Positions 17,215-25,017 of a stretch of 25,017 nucleotides of DNA are shown here, one piece after another. Origin of the DNA: Amoeboaphelidium occidentale. Its lineage: Eukaryota; Aphelidiomycota; Aphelidea. The stretch covers positions 1-25,017 of the forward strand of contig JALGPX010000116.1 of assembly GCA_023515795.1 (NCBI GenBank). Direction: 5' to 3'. Under the pieces are notes generated by a model. The model was given only the letters and a program-made list of their open reading frames with translations, was not told the DNA's origin and did no database searches. Position 1 is the stretch's first letter, and each line of letters starts with the position of its first letter. The translations under genes and the position numbers were made by a program.

Positions 17215-19500
17215 GCTGCTGATTAGGTCTCATTACAAAGAATCGTTGGTTAATTGCATTCTGGAATGGTTGAGAGTGTGAGAGGCTCATCATGTTATTC
17301 ATAGTTGCCAACTGCTGGAGTTGTGCGGAATTGCCTGATAAAGCGTTTTGTTGAGCAGCGAATTGTGCAGCGGCAGTAGCTTGTGCTTGTCGTAGTAGTG
17401 CGGGTCTCTGCATAAGGTGTTGTACTTGAGCGTGTGTCATTGACATTGGAAGACCAGTGGAATTCCTGTTTGATGAAGCTGAAGACGCTCGTTGTGATGG
17501 TTGCACTGCAGGAGATCCAACAACACCAGGAACTCTAGCGCCACTATGTCTAACGGCAGCTGCAGCAACAGTAGCATTATCCATGCCGGGCCTGCCAGGC
17601 ATGTTCATTGTTTGCATTTTCCATCGCCGTTCTGAATGTTCTTCTGGAGTTTTCCATTTTCGAGGATCAACGCCAGCTCTTGTTGCTATTGCTTGATGCG
17701 ATATGTGAGCATTCAGACTGACGTTCGGGCTGGAGGACGTATTCTTCGTGGCGTTTGCGCTTGATTTTTGGGAGTCTCTCTTCTTTACAATTTTGCTTAT
17801 TCCGTCAAAGAAGTGCATATGCCGCGAAGCTCTCCGTTTCAAATCTTCCTTTTTAGAAGCGGAACCAGTGCTGCTCGTTGCCAAAAACTGATATCGCATA
17901 TAACAGTCAAGAGGCTGTTTGATAGAGTTTCCAGTTTTGAATCCATGATTATGCAGATTGACAAAGTCTGCTGCAAGTTGCCAATTGAATTGACTGAAAC
18001 CGGATGTTCGAATTATAATATCATCTTCTTCCAGTGACCAATGAAGCGGCAATGTAGATTTCTTACCAGCAGGAGGATGTGGTTTGGGATCAATAGAAAC
18101 GTCTGGTGATATAAAAAGAGAATTGGAAGATTTTGATGGCTCCAAAAAATACTTCTTGTCTTCCGGGAGAGCCTTGGCCATAGGTTTGGAAACTTTCGAG
18201 GGATTAACATATTTCGTTGCAAGAATTTTCGACAGAGGAACCACAGAATGCGCATCAATAGGATCTTGGTACATTGAATGCTTCGCATCATCCGATATCG
18301 GAACATAAATGCCATGATATGAGCTGATCGGAAACTCATTTAATTTACAACTTGAACCCCCAGTATTATAAAACAATGTCTCACTTGCCTTCTTCTCAAT
18401 AACCTGATCGTTATCTTGAGCTAAATTTTCTTGACTTGAATCCCGCCGGTTTTGTAAAGAATCGTCAAACTGTATCATTGGCGACATTATAGGCGGCAGG
18501 ACAGCAGGATCAGGATACAACATTGGAGTATTAGAATCTGATGCAGACTTGATCTTTGAAGTGGCATGTTCTGCAGCTTCTTCAGAAAGCGCAACTGATG
18601 AAGCCATTTTCCACCGCCGCTCTTGCCTAAAATCCAAAGCCATCCACTTCATCTCATCCAAAAGATAATCCCAATGCGTTTTCTTTCGCATCGGAGCTTT
18701 GAACTTTTTAGGTTGTCGCAAACTCCAATTATCATTCTGTTTGAGGTTCTCAATCTCTTTCTCTAACTCCACAACATCATCCTCTTTCTTTGCCGTGAGC
18801 CAGTCCGAAGTACTCACTGAATGAAATGAACCTGTAATGCTCTTTTTCACAGGATTCTTTTCATATCGTAACCGTAGCGCGTTCAGACCATAAGGCATCG
18901 ATATTGTAGGAACACCAGAATTAAGAAGAGGAGATTTGATCGTAATCTTTGCGGAAAGAGGAGGTAGATTAGGAACAATAGTATTCAATAGATTATTTTC
19001 TGTCTTAATGTTTAAACTTGCTGGGGTAGCAGATTGCGTTGCTTCCGGAACCTTTGACTCAGGAACAGGAACAATCTCTGTCTCAGACAATTTTCCAATT
19101 ATATCCCCCGCTATGCCTTTTAACAATTCCTCTTCCTCAGGCTTCAATTTTAATTCATACGTCTTAAAAAAAGCTTGAAACTGACTCTGTTCCTTGTCGG
19201 ATAGGGTCATGATCGTTGGATCAACTTCCGCTGCCAAATCTCCTCGTTCCAGCCTGGACTTATGACAAAACAGTTCATTTAAAGAGTCAATCCTTAATTT
19301 AATGAGTTCCCTTCGTAAGTTAGTATTGTTCTTATAGTAGCAGGTAGAGCCTGTGACAAGGACTCGTGCTTGTGTTTATGTATTTTACCTAATTCGTTGC
19401 TTCCGAGGGTCATTATCTTCTTTACTGACACTCTCATCCAGTTTCTTTAAAGATTAGGACGACGCTAAAAAGTCGGTGTTACTCTTTTGTTGGATTTCAT
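16829..19500 (-). CDS. EAF1: EAF1/VID21-type NuA4 scaffold, HSA and SANT domains (4 exons)
   Basis: Exons 19500-19483, 19444-19389, 19310-17083 and 17046-16829 join in frame to 839 aa. Eaf1 is the platform subunit of the NuA4 histone acetyltransferase in the nucleus. Near the start, RELIKLRIDSLNELF resembles the family's N-terminal helix. The HSA domain at ~230-265 (KKTHWDYLLDEMKWMALDF, ERRWKMA) binds actin-related proteins. The SANT/Myb domain at ~445-500 (LHWSLEEDDIIIRTSGFSQF, NWQLAADFV) is followed by YMRYQFL. A C-terminal Gln-rich region has a long poly-Gln run (17170-17220). Introns are 38, 78 and 36 nt; the 78-nt one ends in a perfect TACTAAC branch. The 36-nt intron (17047-17082) holds the stop that otherwise truncates the protein at GFDLF; splicing adds a 71-residue Ser/Thr/Lys-rich basic tail. 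The first exon of six codons is the least certain part. Confidence 0.88.
17170..17220. repeat. Poly-Gln triplet run in EAF1
   Basis: TTG/CTG repeats on the plus strand are CAA/CAG on the coding strand and give about 17 consecutive Gln, near the C-terminus of EAF1. Confidence 0.92.
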
Positions 19501-19886
19501 CTGTTGTGCCTGTTAGTCTTTTTTGTTAGCCGTTAGCTTTCTATCGGCCCGTTTCAGAAAAAATTTTTCATTGGCCTTTAGGTTGAATGGAACACGAATA
19601 GGAACAAGTAGCAAATATATCAGGTTATTCTAGGGCACATGAGAATGTCTAGGAAGCGTTGATATGTTGTGTTAGCTCAGAAGTATGAAGTATTTGACTC
19701 ACTGTGTTGCTTGATCCGTTTCATTTCGAACATCGTAGCGGTAAAACTTCCAATTCATCAATAAGCGCATTAATTAATTCACTTATTGAAATCACCAAAT
19801 TGTTTCACGTGCGAATTTAAGCAACTTTATCAGATTTCGCTTTGGTTGTATCGTTTCTCGGAACGCTATTTTGTCATTTGATCAGG
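19501..19886. promoter_or_regulatory. Divergent upstream region of EAF1 and FEX
   Basis: 386 bp between divergent starts, with no credible ORF or RNA gene. ATTGG at 19570-19574 is a CCAAT box in the EAF1 sense about 70 bp before its ATG. A palindromic CACGTG E-box at 19806-19811 lies 76 bp before the FEX ATG. A TTAATTAATT stretch near 19770 is A/T-rich. These are visual motif matches, not demonstrated sites. Confidence 0.45.
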
Positions 19887-20885
19887 ATGTCGAGAGATTT
19901 ATTAATTGAAGCAGCACTTATTTACGCCTTCTCAGTTGTGGGCATATGCTTGAGAATGATATTTGTGGTATTGATATTTGAAGGAAGTTACGATTATGGA
20001 AAGCTGGAGTTTCCTAATGATTATCGTCTGAATATTCTCATGCCATACATTTACCCTCAGATTCTGGGCTGTTTTCTTTATGGAGTTGTTAAACCGCTTA
20101 AATGGCCTGTTTTGCTGAAGCTGGCATGGAGTGTTGGGCTTTGTGGTTCTATTACGACGTTCTCTTCATTCGCTTTGGACCTGTTCATTTTTTATGGTCT
20201 TGATAACGGCATCGGCATAGTTTTTCGATTGTTACACGCAGTATCTATTCTCATGAGTACTTTTGGGCTTGGCTATGCTTCGTTTGTATTTGGCAAATCG
20301 ATCTCAAGGGAGTACTTCGTGAAACAGGTCACGGAAGACGAACAAGAGGACGATATACTTCTAGATCCACAAGATACAGCGGAGAGTGGCAGTTCTACAA
20401 ATATTTACTATGTTTCAGCTATTTCTATTTCCTTGGTCAGTCTCATCGCGATTATTGCTACTGCTGCACTTTACACTCAGTTCAAACAAGATGTACCTTT
20501 TCTTTTCGTGTGGCTATTTAGTATGTTCTTAGGCCCTGTGGGCTCTCTTTTGAGATTGGGACTTTCAATTATGAATTCTATTCGAGCGGAATTTCCATGC
20601 GGAACATTCACTGCAAATATGTTGGGAACAGTTGCATTAGGTGTCGCTACCAGTATTTCTGTTGGTTTAAATCGGAATGGCAAATCATCTCCGGATTTAT
20701 TAATATGGACCAAAGTTATTTCTTACGGGTTTGCTGGTTGTCTCAGTACGCTTTCTACTGTTATCAATGAAATGTTTGATTCTGAATTGAATTTCAAACA
20801 GAGCTTCAGTTACTTCTTGATATCGGTGATATCTTCCCAAGTCTTGATCTTGCTTACTGTTGGCATCACAGAATATGTTACATAA
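19887..20885 (+). CDS. FEX: Fluoride export protein, two fused CrcB repeats
   Basis: 332-aa membrane protein with about nine hydrophobic segments, the layout of eukaryotic FEX: two CrcB/Fluc repeats in inverted orientation joined by a linking helix. It removes F- across the plasma membrane. Repeat 1 holds GLCGSITTFSSF at 84-95. The central link is a soluble acidic stretch (EDEQEDDILLDPQD, ~150-163). Repeat 2 has GPVGSLLRLGLS at 216-227, CGTFTANMLG at 238-247 and GFAGCLSTLSTV at 281-292. The conserved pore Asn is present in repeat 2 (Asn244), but the equivalent in repeat 1 reads PQILG, with Gln58. Published work on yeast FEX suggests only one of the two pores matters, which would fit. The frame opens upstream at TTG 19842; the first ATG is 19887. 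An AG just before the ATG could be the end of a leader intron. Confidence 0.93.
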   Translation: MSRDLLIEAALIYAFSVVGICLRMIFVVLIFEGSYDYGKLEFPNDYRLNILMPYIYPQILGCFLYGVVKPLKWPVLLKLAWSVGLCGSITTFSSFALDLFIFYGLDNGIGIVFRLLHAVSILMSTFGLGYASFVFGKSISREYFVKQVTEDEQEDDILLDPQDTAESGSSTNIYYVSAISISLVSLIAIIATAALYTQFKQDVPFLFVWLFSMFLGPVGSLLRLGLSIMNSIRAEFPCGTFTANMLGTVALGVATSISVGLNRNGKSSPDLLIWTKVISYGFAGCLSTLSTVINEMFDSELNFKQSFSYFLISVISSQVLILLTVGITEYVT

Positions 20886-21002
20886 TCTCATACAGCAAAA
20901 TTTTGGTTTTAAATTTTGTTATGTTCTTTGTGAGTGATTTAAACCCTGTGTTTTAAACGAAAAAATTGGATGCATCGGTTTTAACCTTCGAGGTTAGTCT
21001 AT

Positions 21003-23795
21003 TCAGTCGTCCCACTCATGATCTTCAACGCCTTCCATCAAGTCTTGCTTTAAAGGACCTGCTTCATCGTCTTCCTTTGCGTTTTGGAAAATTTCGTTCA
21101 AAAATTTCTTTTTCCTGTCATTATCCGACATTTGAAGGTCTTGAGCATTGTAAGAATATTTTGGAGGTGCTTTGACATCAGTAGGAGCTGCCGATAACTT
21201 TGTCATTGATGCAGGACACAAATCCAAATCTTTCTTTGGCAATACTTCTGTTCTGGCGGTAAAATACTCTGAAGCCGACATTGATGGATGCTCATAATCT
21301 CTGCATAATGGAAACAAATCATCTTGAAAATACTCTCTTCTTTGCCTTGGGACAGAAAAAGAGATGTTCTCAATAGAGTTTTGAGTAAGCCTAAAGCATC
21401 TTGCAACTTCCAGATCCTTAGCGTTCAAGTGTTTCCTGTTCACAAACTTAACTCCCTGTTGAATAGAACCGCCTGGAGCGTCATACTTCGGCAAGGGAAA
21501 CAGATCGTTTGAAGTGACTTCGATAGGCAAAATAAATGTATCTCCCTTGCCACAAAGATAGATTAATTTCGAATCTTCATCATAATGCGGAACGGCTGGA
21601 GAAGGAGAGATGTCCAACGATAGTTTGAATAGAGGCCCCGAGAACTGTCTCTTATCAAACAAGAACATTTCCCTCTGACTTTTGTTAAATCCAGTGGATA
21701 CCAAATAGTTAGAATCAGCGTAAACAATTCTGCAACCTCTCAAGCCTTCGTGACTTTGTGTTGATGAGACAGGTGAACCTTTTCGAATGTCCATAATTCT
21801 TATTTGTCTATCTTTGCTTGCAACACCCAATAGAAATTCGCCGCCATCACGGTCAAAATCAACACCGAATACCGCATCAGGAACTTCAAATCTTGCTTTT
21901 TCTGTAGATGAACTCAAATCCCAAATTTTAATGCAACCTGCTTGCTGAGAACCTTGTTCCGTAGCACTAGTAAGTAATAATCCATCAACGTAAGGATGGA
22001 ATCGACACAAATTGATTCGATTATTGTGAGCATTGAAGCTGAAAGCAGGCTCTTGTTGAACTGATGGGTTTGCTGTGACAGCATTCGCATTGAATCCTCT
22101 TATTTTTCCATCTTCAGTAGCAGTTACTAACAGTTCAAATGGAGCAAAATTGGTAATCGCCATATCACATAACTCACTTCCAGATGTAATAGTAGGGACA
22201 TTAAGACCCACGCGCCTCGGCTTATCTGCTTCTAATACAGTCACTCGGCCACCACTCCCACTTTGAGGGAAAATCAAAAACTTTTTGTTTCCTTCTAGAA
22301 AGTTGGACTCTCCAGACACTTGATAGTTAAGATTTCTGACATCTTCGAAATGTTGACTCTGATGTAACGGCTTGCCTTGAAGATAGCGGTAGCTTGATGT
22401 TCGAATACCCGCCAGAACCGCAGCTGTTTTGTTTGAGATCTTACGCTCAGGTTGAGCTTGAGGAGCAGCCAGTTCAGAAGGACTATTCTCAGATTTAGCT
22501 GGTGCGACACTGGTAGGCTGTTTGACACTTGTTTCCTGTTTTGGACCTTCCGCAATAGTCATTTGTGTGTCAGTCTTTTCATGACTGTCGGATGAAACCA
22601 AGTTTCCTTTACTTGGATCCAAACTAAGTTTCTTCAACTGATAATTTTTCCTTTCAAGCCACTGTGAAGATGTCAGTTCAGTATGGTCATCATCGACTAG
22701 AGGGAATAAATCCTCGTGAAAATCTCTGTAAGACTTTCTTGGAACTTGATACGACACTGGAACAATAGTATCATTTGAAATACATAGCAAACGATTAATT
22801 TCTGCTTCCATGACATTCAGGTTTCTCTTATTAACTAAAGTTGCTCCAGATATCGGACCGTTAAGCATCATGTTCTGACCATCAATGAAGTGTGGTTCAC
22901 CAGTTGGTGATAATTCAAAAAACTTCAAAGAACTTTCTCCTTTTGAATACAAGTAAACCAAATTTGTGTCATAATCAAACAATGGAACCAATTGACTGGA
23001 ATTTGAATCAAATTGGATCCTCTGCAAAGGAGAAAACAAGTTTTTTGTGTCATAGAACGCCATTTCCTTCTGTCTGATCTGATTAACAAAAGTAACAAGC
23101 AGTCTATCTTCGGATACAAATAACACCCTCGAACTCTTTTTGGAAGCGGAGAGCTGCAGTTTCATTGATTCTTTTGCGCCATTATTGTTACGTGGATCAA
23201 AAACCCTAACTGCGGAATCCTTACAAGATGAAGCCAACAAACTACCGCCATTACTACGACACCAAGAAAACGAGTAAATATGATCAGAATGTTCCAAACC
23301 AATAACTTCCTTTTCTGCAGACAAATCAAATAATTTTAAACAGTTTGCGCCAGAAGCTGCTACTAAGCGATCAGCAGTTGGATGAAACCCAACAGAGTCG
23401 ACCTTTTTAGAAAATCCATTAATCGAAACAGAAGGATTATTCAAAGATTCTGTGAAATTCGAAACATCCCACAAACTAACTGAACCATTATCGCCACCAG
23501 ACAAGAGCAAATCATCATTAAACGGACTAAACTCAAAATCCATAGAGTTCGTAGATATCAGGACAGGCGACTTTGACTGCTTTCCAGTAGAGTTTAACTT
23601 TAAAAGTGACAAGTAGCCACCAGGCCCAGAATGCTTGTAAGCGATCCATTTCTTGCTGGTAGCGATCGAATTAGAGGCTTCCGATGCTGATGAGGTTATG
23701 GCCAAATCGTAATAGGAATTCTCTTTCTTGGCCTGTTTACCAACGGAATGACGATACTTGCTCGTAGTCAGATTTTTCTTGAGGTTGTAAGACAT
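21003..23795 (-). CDS. Coronin-7/POD-1-type tandem coronin
   Basis: Single-exon 930-aa protein, the size of coronin-7 (about 925 aa in animals). The ORF begins at a TTG (23801); ATG at 23795 is the start. Two complete coronin units, each a WD-type seven-blade propeller, are visible. The first opens SKYRHSVGKQAKKE and closes SYQVPRKSYRDFHEDLFPLV; the second opens SSYRYLQGKPLHQSQHFEDV and closes SFSVPRQRREYFQDDLFPLC. Within them are WD-like strands (SVSLWDVSNF, LKLFDLSAE, IKIWDLSSS, IRIMDIRKG). A low-complexity linker of about 100 residues (~360-460) joins them. The protein ends in a basic helix followed by acidic VEDHEWDD, resembling the CA acidic motif of Arp2/3 activators. Coronin-7 proteins act on F-actin and on Golgi/endosomal traffic. 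Class symbol left blank because fungal nomenclature is unsettled. Confidence 0.93.
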   Translation of the reverse strand: MSYNLKKNLTTSKYRHSVGKQAKKENSYYDLAITSSASEASNSIATSKKWIAYKHSGPGGYLSLLKLNSTGKQSKSPVLISTNSMDFEFSPFNDDLLLSGGDNGSVSLWDVSNFTESLNNPSVSINGFSKKVDSVGFHPTADRLVAASGANCLKLFDLSAEKEVIGLEHSDHIYSFSWCRSNGGSLLASSCKDSAVRVFDPRNNNGAKESMKLQLSASKKSSRVLFVSEDRLLVTFVNQIRQKEMAFYDTKNLFSPLQRIQFDSNSSQLVPLFDYDTNLVYLYSKGESSLKFFELSPTGEPHFIDGQNMMLNGPISGATLVNKRNLNVMEAEINRLLCISNDTIVPVSYQVPRKSYRDFHEDLFPLVDDDHTELTSSQWLERKNYQLKKLSLDPSKGNLVSSDSHEKTDTQMTIAEGPKQETSVKQPTSVAPAKSENSPSELAAPQAQPERKISNKTAAVLAGIRTSSYRYLQGKPLHQSQHFEDVRNLNYQVSGESNFLEGNKKFLIFPQSGSGGRVTVLEADKPRRVGLNVPTITSGSELCDMAITNFAPFELLVTATEDGKIRGFNANAVTANPSVQQEPAFSFNAHNNRINLCRFHPYVDGLLLTSATEQGSQQAGCIKIWDLSSSTEKARFEVPDAVFGVDFDRDGGEFLLGVASKDRQIRIMDIRKGSPVSSTQSHEGLRGCRIVYADSNYLVSTGFNKSQREMFLFDKRQFSGPLFKLSLDISPSPAVPHYDEDSKLIYLCGKGDTFILPIEVTSNDLFPLPKYDAPGGSIQQGVKFVNRKHLNAKDLEVARCFRLTQNSIENISFSVPRQRREYFQDDLFPLCRDYEHPSMSASEYFTARTEVLPKKDLDLCPASMTKLSAAPTDVKAPPKYSYNAQDLQMSDNDRKKKFLNEIFQNAKEDDEAGPLKQDLMEGVEDHEWDD

Positions 23796-23856
23796 CTCCA
23801 AGTTACAATAAGAATTGTGGCTGAGCTTGTTTCAACTGCCAGAAAAAATATTTCTA

Positions 23857-24369
23857 TTACGGCGCAGTCATTGCCACGCTCAATACAGCCATTAAACCAC
23901 AAAATACGAATGATACTGAATTAATAGATGAACTGTTTTCACCTTCATCGTCAAAGCTTCCTTTCTTCGTGTTAACAGGCGAAATATCAGAAGGACTCGT
24001 GGTGTTCTTCATCACAGAAGCATCCAAGTTGCCACATTTCCATTGAGCGCTACAACTATCGATACAGGACTGATCACCAGCTGCTTGTTTAGAGCATCTC
24101 TCATTGCACTCTCTCAAGCTTCCTTGACACTGAGCGAACACAACAGGGAAAGTCACTTGTTTATCAGTAGGCACGCTTCCATCAGCACAAACACATTCCC
24201 ATTGCATGGACTGTGAGCTACAAGTGTTCTTTGTAACTTTCTTTTCACAGATTTCTGAGCATGTGGCTCTCTGATTACTACAAAGTGTTGATCGTGTCCC
24301 TGCTGGTTCCTTGGTCAGATCAAAAGCCAAAGCAAAAGTAAATAACAAGGATAAATAAAGAATCTTCAT
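23857..24369 (-). CDS. Secreted cysteine-rich GPI-type protein, DUF7707-like
   Basis: 170 aa with ATG at 24369. MKILYLSLLFTFALA is a clear signal peptide, with cleavage probable near residue 16. Two six-Cys modules follow: LCSNQRATCSEICEKK with WECVCADGS, then AQCQGSLRECNERCSKQA with CIDSC and WKCG, twelve Cys in all. The spacing and the pattern of WECVC and VTFP are like those of fungal DUF7707 wall or GPI proteins. A Ser/Thr/Asn-rich spacer leads to a small-residue patch (NSSSIN) and a hydrophobic tail (VSFVFCGLMAVLSVAM), consistent with a GPI signal. Cell-surface location is well supported; function is unknown. It lies 61 bp upstream of coronin-7 on the same strand and shares a 119-bp upstream region with the divergent SDR gene. 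Confidence 0.82.
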   Translation of the reverse strand: MKILYLSLLFTFALAFDLTKEPAGTRSTLCSNQRATCSEICEKKVTKNTCSSQSMQWECVCADGSVPTDKQVTFPVVFAQCQGSLRECNERCSKQAAGDQSCIDSCSAQWKCGNLDASVMKNTTSPSDISPVNTKKGSFDDEGENSSSINSVSFVFCGLMAVLSVAMTAP

Positions 24370-24488
24370 TCAGCAGAAATCAGGCTTTTGTGATACCAAG
24401 ACGTTCTGAGAATGCACTTGTGAAACGATCGTCGATCATACATTTCGCGCTGTTCCGCAACTACGTAATCAACTCGAATATTTCACAA
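24370..24488. promoter_or_regulatory. Divergent upstream region of the cysteine-rich protein and SDR genes
   Basis: 119 bp separate the two start codons. No TATA box or other motif stands out. The frame before the SDR ATG is open for a distance but contains no upstream ATG. Confidence 0.45.
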
Positions 24489-25017
24489 ATGATATTTTCA
24501 ACAGAATTAATTCCTAACTTGACAGGTAAAATCGCAGTTATAACCGGAGCCAATACCGGAATCGGTAAGATCACTGCGCTGGAATTTGCAAGGAAAGGTG
24601 CAACGGTTATCATGGCTTGCCGCTCCAAGGACAGAACTTTGCCTGTTGTTGAAGAGATTAAAAAGGCTACTGAAAATGAAAAGGTCGAGTTTGAGGAGTT
24701 GGATTTGTGTTCGTTGCAGAGTGTAAAGGACTGTGCCAAGAGGTTGCAACAGAAGTTAAGTGTCATTGACATTTTGGTCAACAATGCTGGCGTCATGATG
24801 ATTCCAAAGTTCGAAACTACCAAAGATGGTATTGAAATGCAGTTTGGAACAAACCACATTGGGCATTACTACTTGACACGTTTGTTGCTGCCTCTTGTTA
24901 AGGCCTCAAAGGAAGGACGCATTGTGAATGTATCTTCTTTGGCACACACAGGTGCTGATGAGAAGAAGTTTGACTTTGAGAAGATTAATGATCCTGCTGC
25001 TTATGGCTCATACTCCC
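24489..25017 (+). CDS. Short-chain dehydrogenase, retinol-dehydrogenase-like (5' part)
   Basis: 176 complete codons from ATG 24489 to the right edge, incomplete at the 3' end. Classical SDR marks are in order: the NAD(P) glycine motif TGANTGIG at ~20-27, MACRSKDR after strand 2 (the Arg favours NADP), LDLCSLQSV, the structural NNAG followed by VMM, and the catalytic-serine strand IVNVSSLAH. The catalytic Tyr-x-x-x-Lys should follow at the end, near YGSYS. Similarity in spacing and in GIEMQFGTNHIGHYYLT is to the RDH11-14/WW-oxidoreductase group, which reduce or oxidise lipid-like aldehydes and alcohols. The substrate cannot be told. No intron within the visible part. Confidence 0.93.
   Translation, partial: MIFSTELIPNLTGKIAVITGANTGIGKITALEFARKGATVIMACRSKDRTLPVVEEIKKATENEKVEFEELDLCSLQSVKDCAKRLQQKLSVIDILVNNAGVMMIPKFETTKDGIEMQFGTNHIGHYYLTRLLLPLVKASKEGRIVNVSSLAHTGADEKKFDFEKINDPAAYGSYS

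Noticed and set aside
19668-19740. tRNA-like sequence with an A-box-like TAGCTCAGAAG
   Set aside because: No matching D-stem, no proper B-box and no complementary acceptor stem follow.

Overview
The window is a compact stretch of a eukaryotic nuclear genome, most likely from a fungus. EAF1-type NuA4 scaffold, CUS2/TAT-SF1 splicing factor, a two-repeat FEX fluoride exporter, an ArgJ-type ornithine acetyltransferase and a DUF7707-like GPI-anchored cysteine-rich protein all sit here. A tandem coronin-7 and a diacylglycerol-lipase-like enzyme, together with very short introns, favour an early-diverging (chytrid-like or otherwise zoosporic) lineage over a yeast or mould. The kingdom call is fairly firm; the finer placement is inference.

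Layout, left to right: the 3' end of an unidentified gene (+), a MYND zinc-finger protein (+), a C2-domain class 3 lipase (+), a Golgi-type sulfotransferase (-), ATG9 (-), a large tandem BTB protein (+), proteasome subunit alpha-2 (+), CUS2/TAT-SF1 (-), ornithine acetyltransferase (+), EAF1 (-), FEX (+), coronin-7 (-), a secreted GPI-type protein (-) and the 5' part of a retinol-dehydrogenase-like SDR (+). Genes are packed with 9 to about 390 bp between coding regions, often convergent or divergent. They are housekeeping genes of unrelated pathways and do not form an operon or a recognisable cluster.

Twelve introns could be placed by joining reading frames; most are 32-41 nt (five are exactly 38 nt), with GTA donors and mostly CTAAC/CTAAT/CTGAC-like branch points. 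EAF1 gains a six-codon first exon, an N-terminal helix and a basic C-terminal tail from these joins.

The region 13.3-16.8 kb is different: it is visibly more A/T-rich in codon choice, full of triplet and minisatellite repeats, and carries two single-N gaps (14042 and 15630). Each N is flanked by near-identical direct copies (648 bp, and 191/197 bp) whose few differences are synonymous or repeat-length changes. This is best read as unmerged, overlapping, probably allelic contig ends, so both genes there need one copy collapsed to be read correctly; both collapsed frames stay open.

I did not find a clearly new multi-gene system. The most unusual items are the tandem BTB protein with a beta-rich domain resembling those of bacterial surface proteins, the 9-bp head-to-head CUS2/ornithine acetyltransferase start region, and the minisatellite inserted into an RRM loop.
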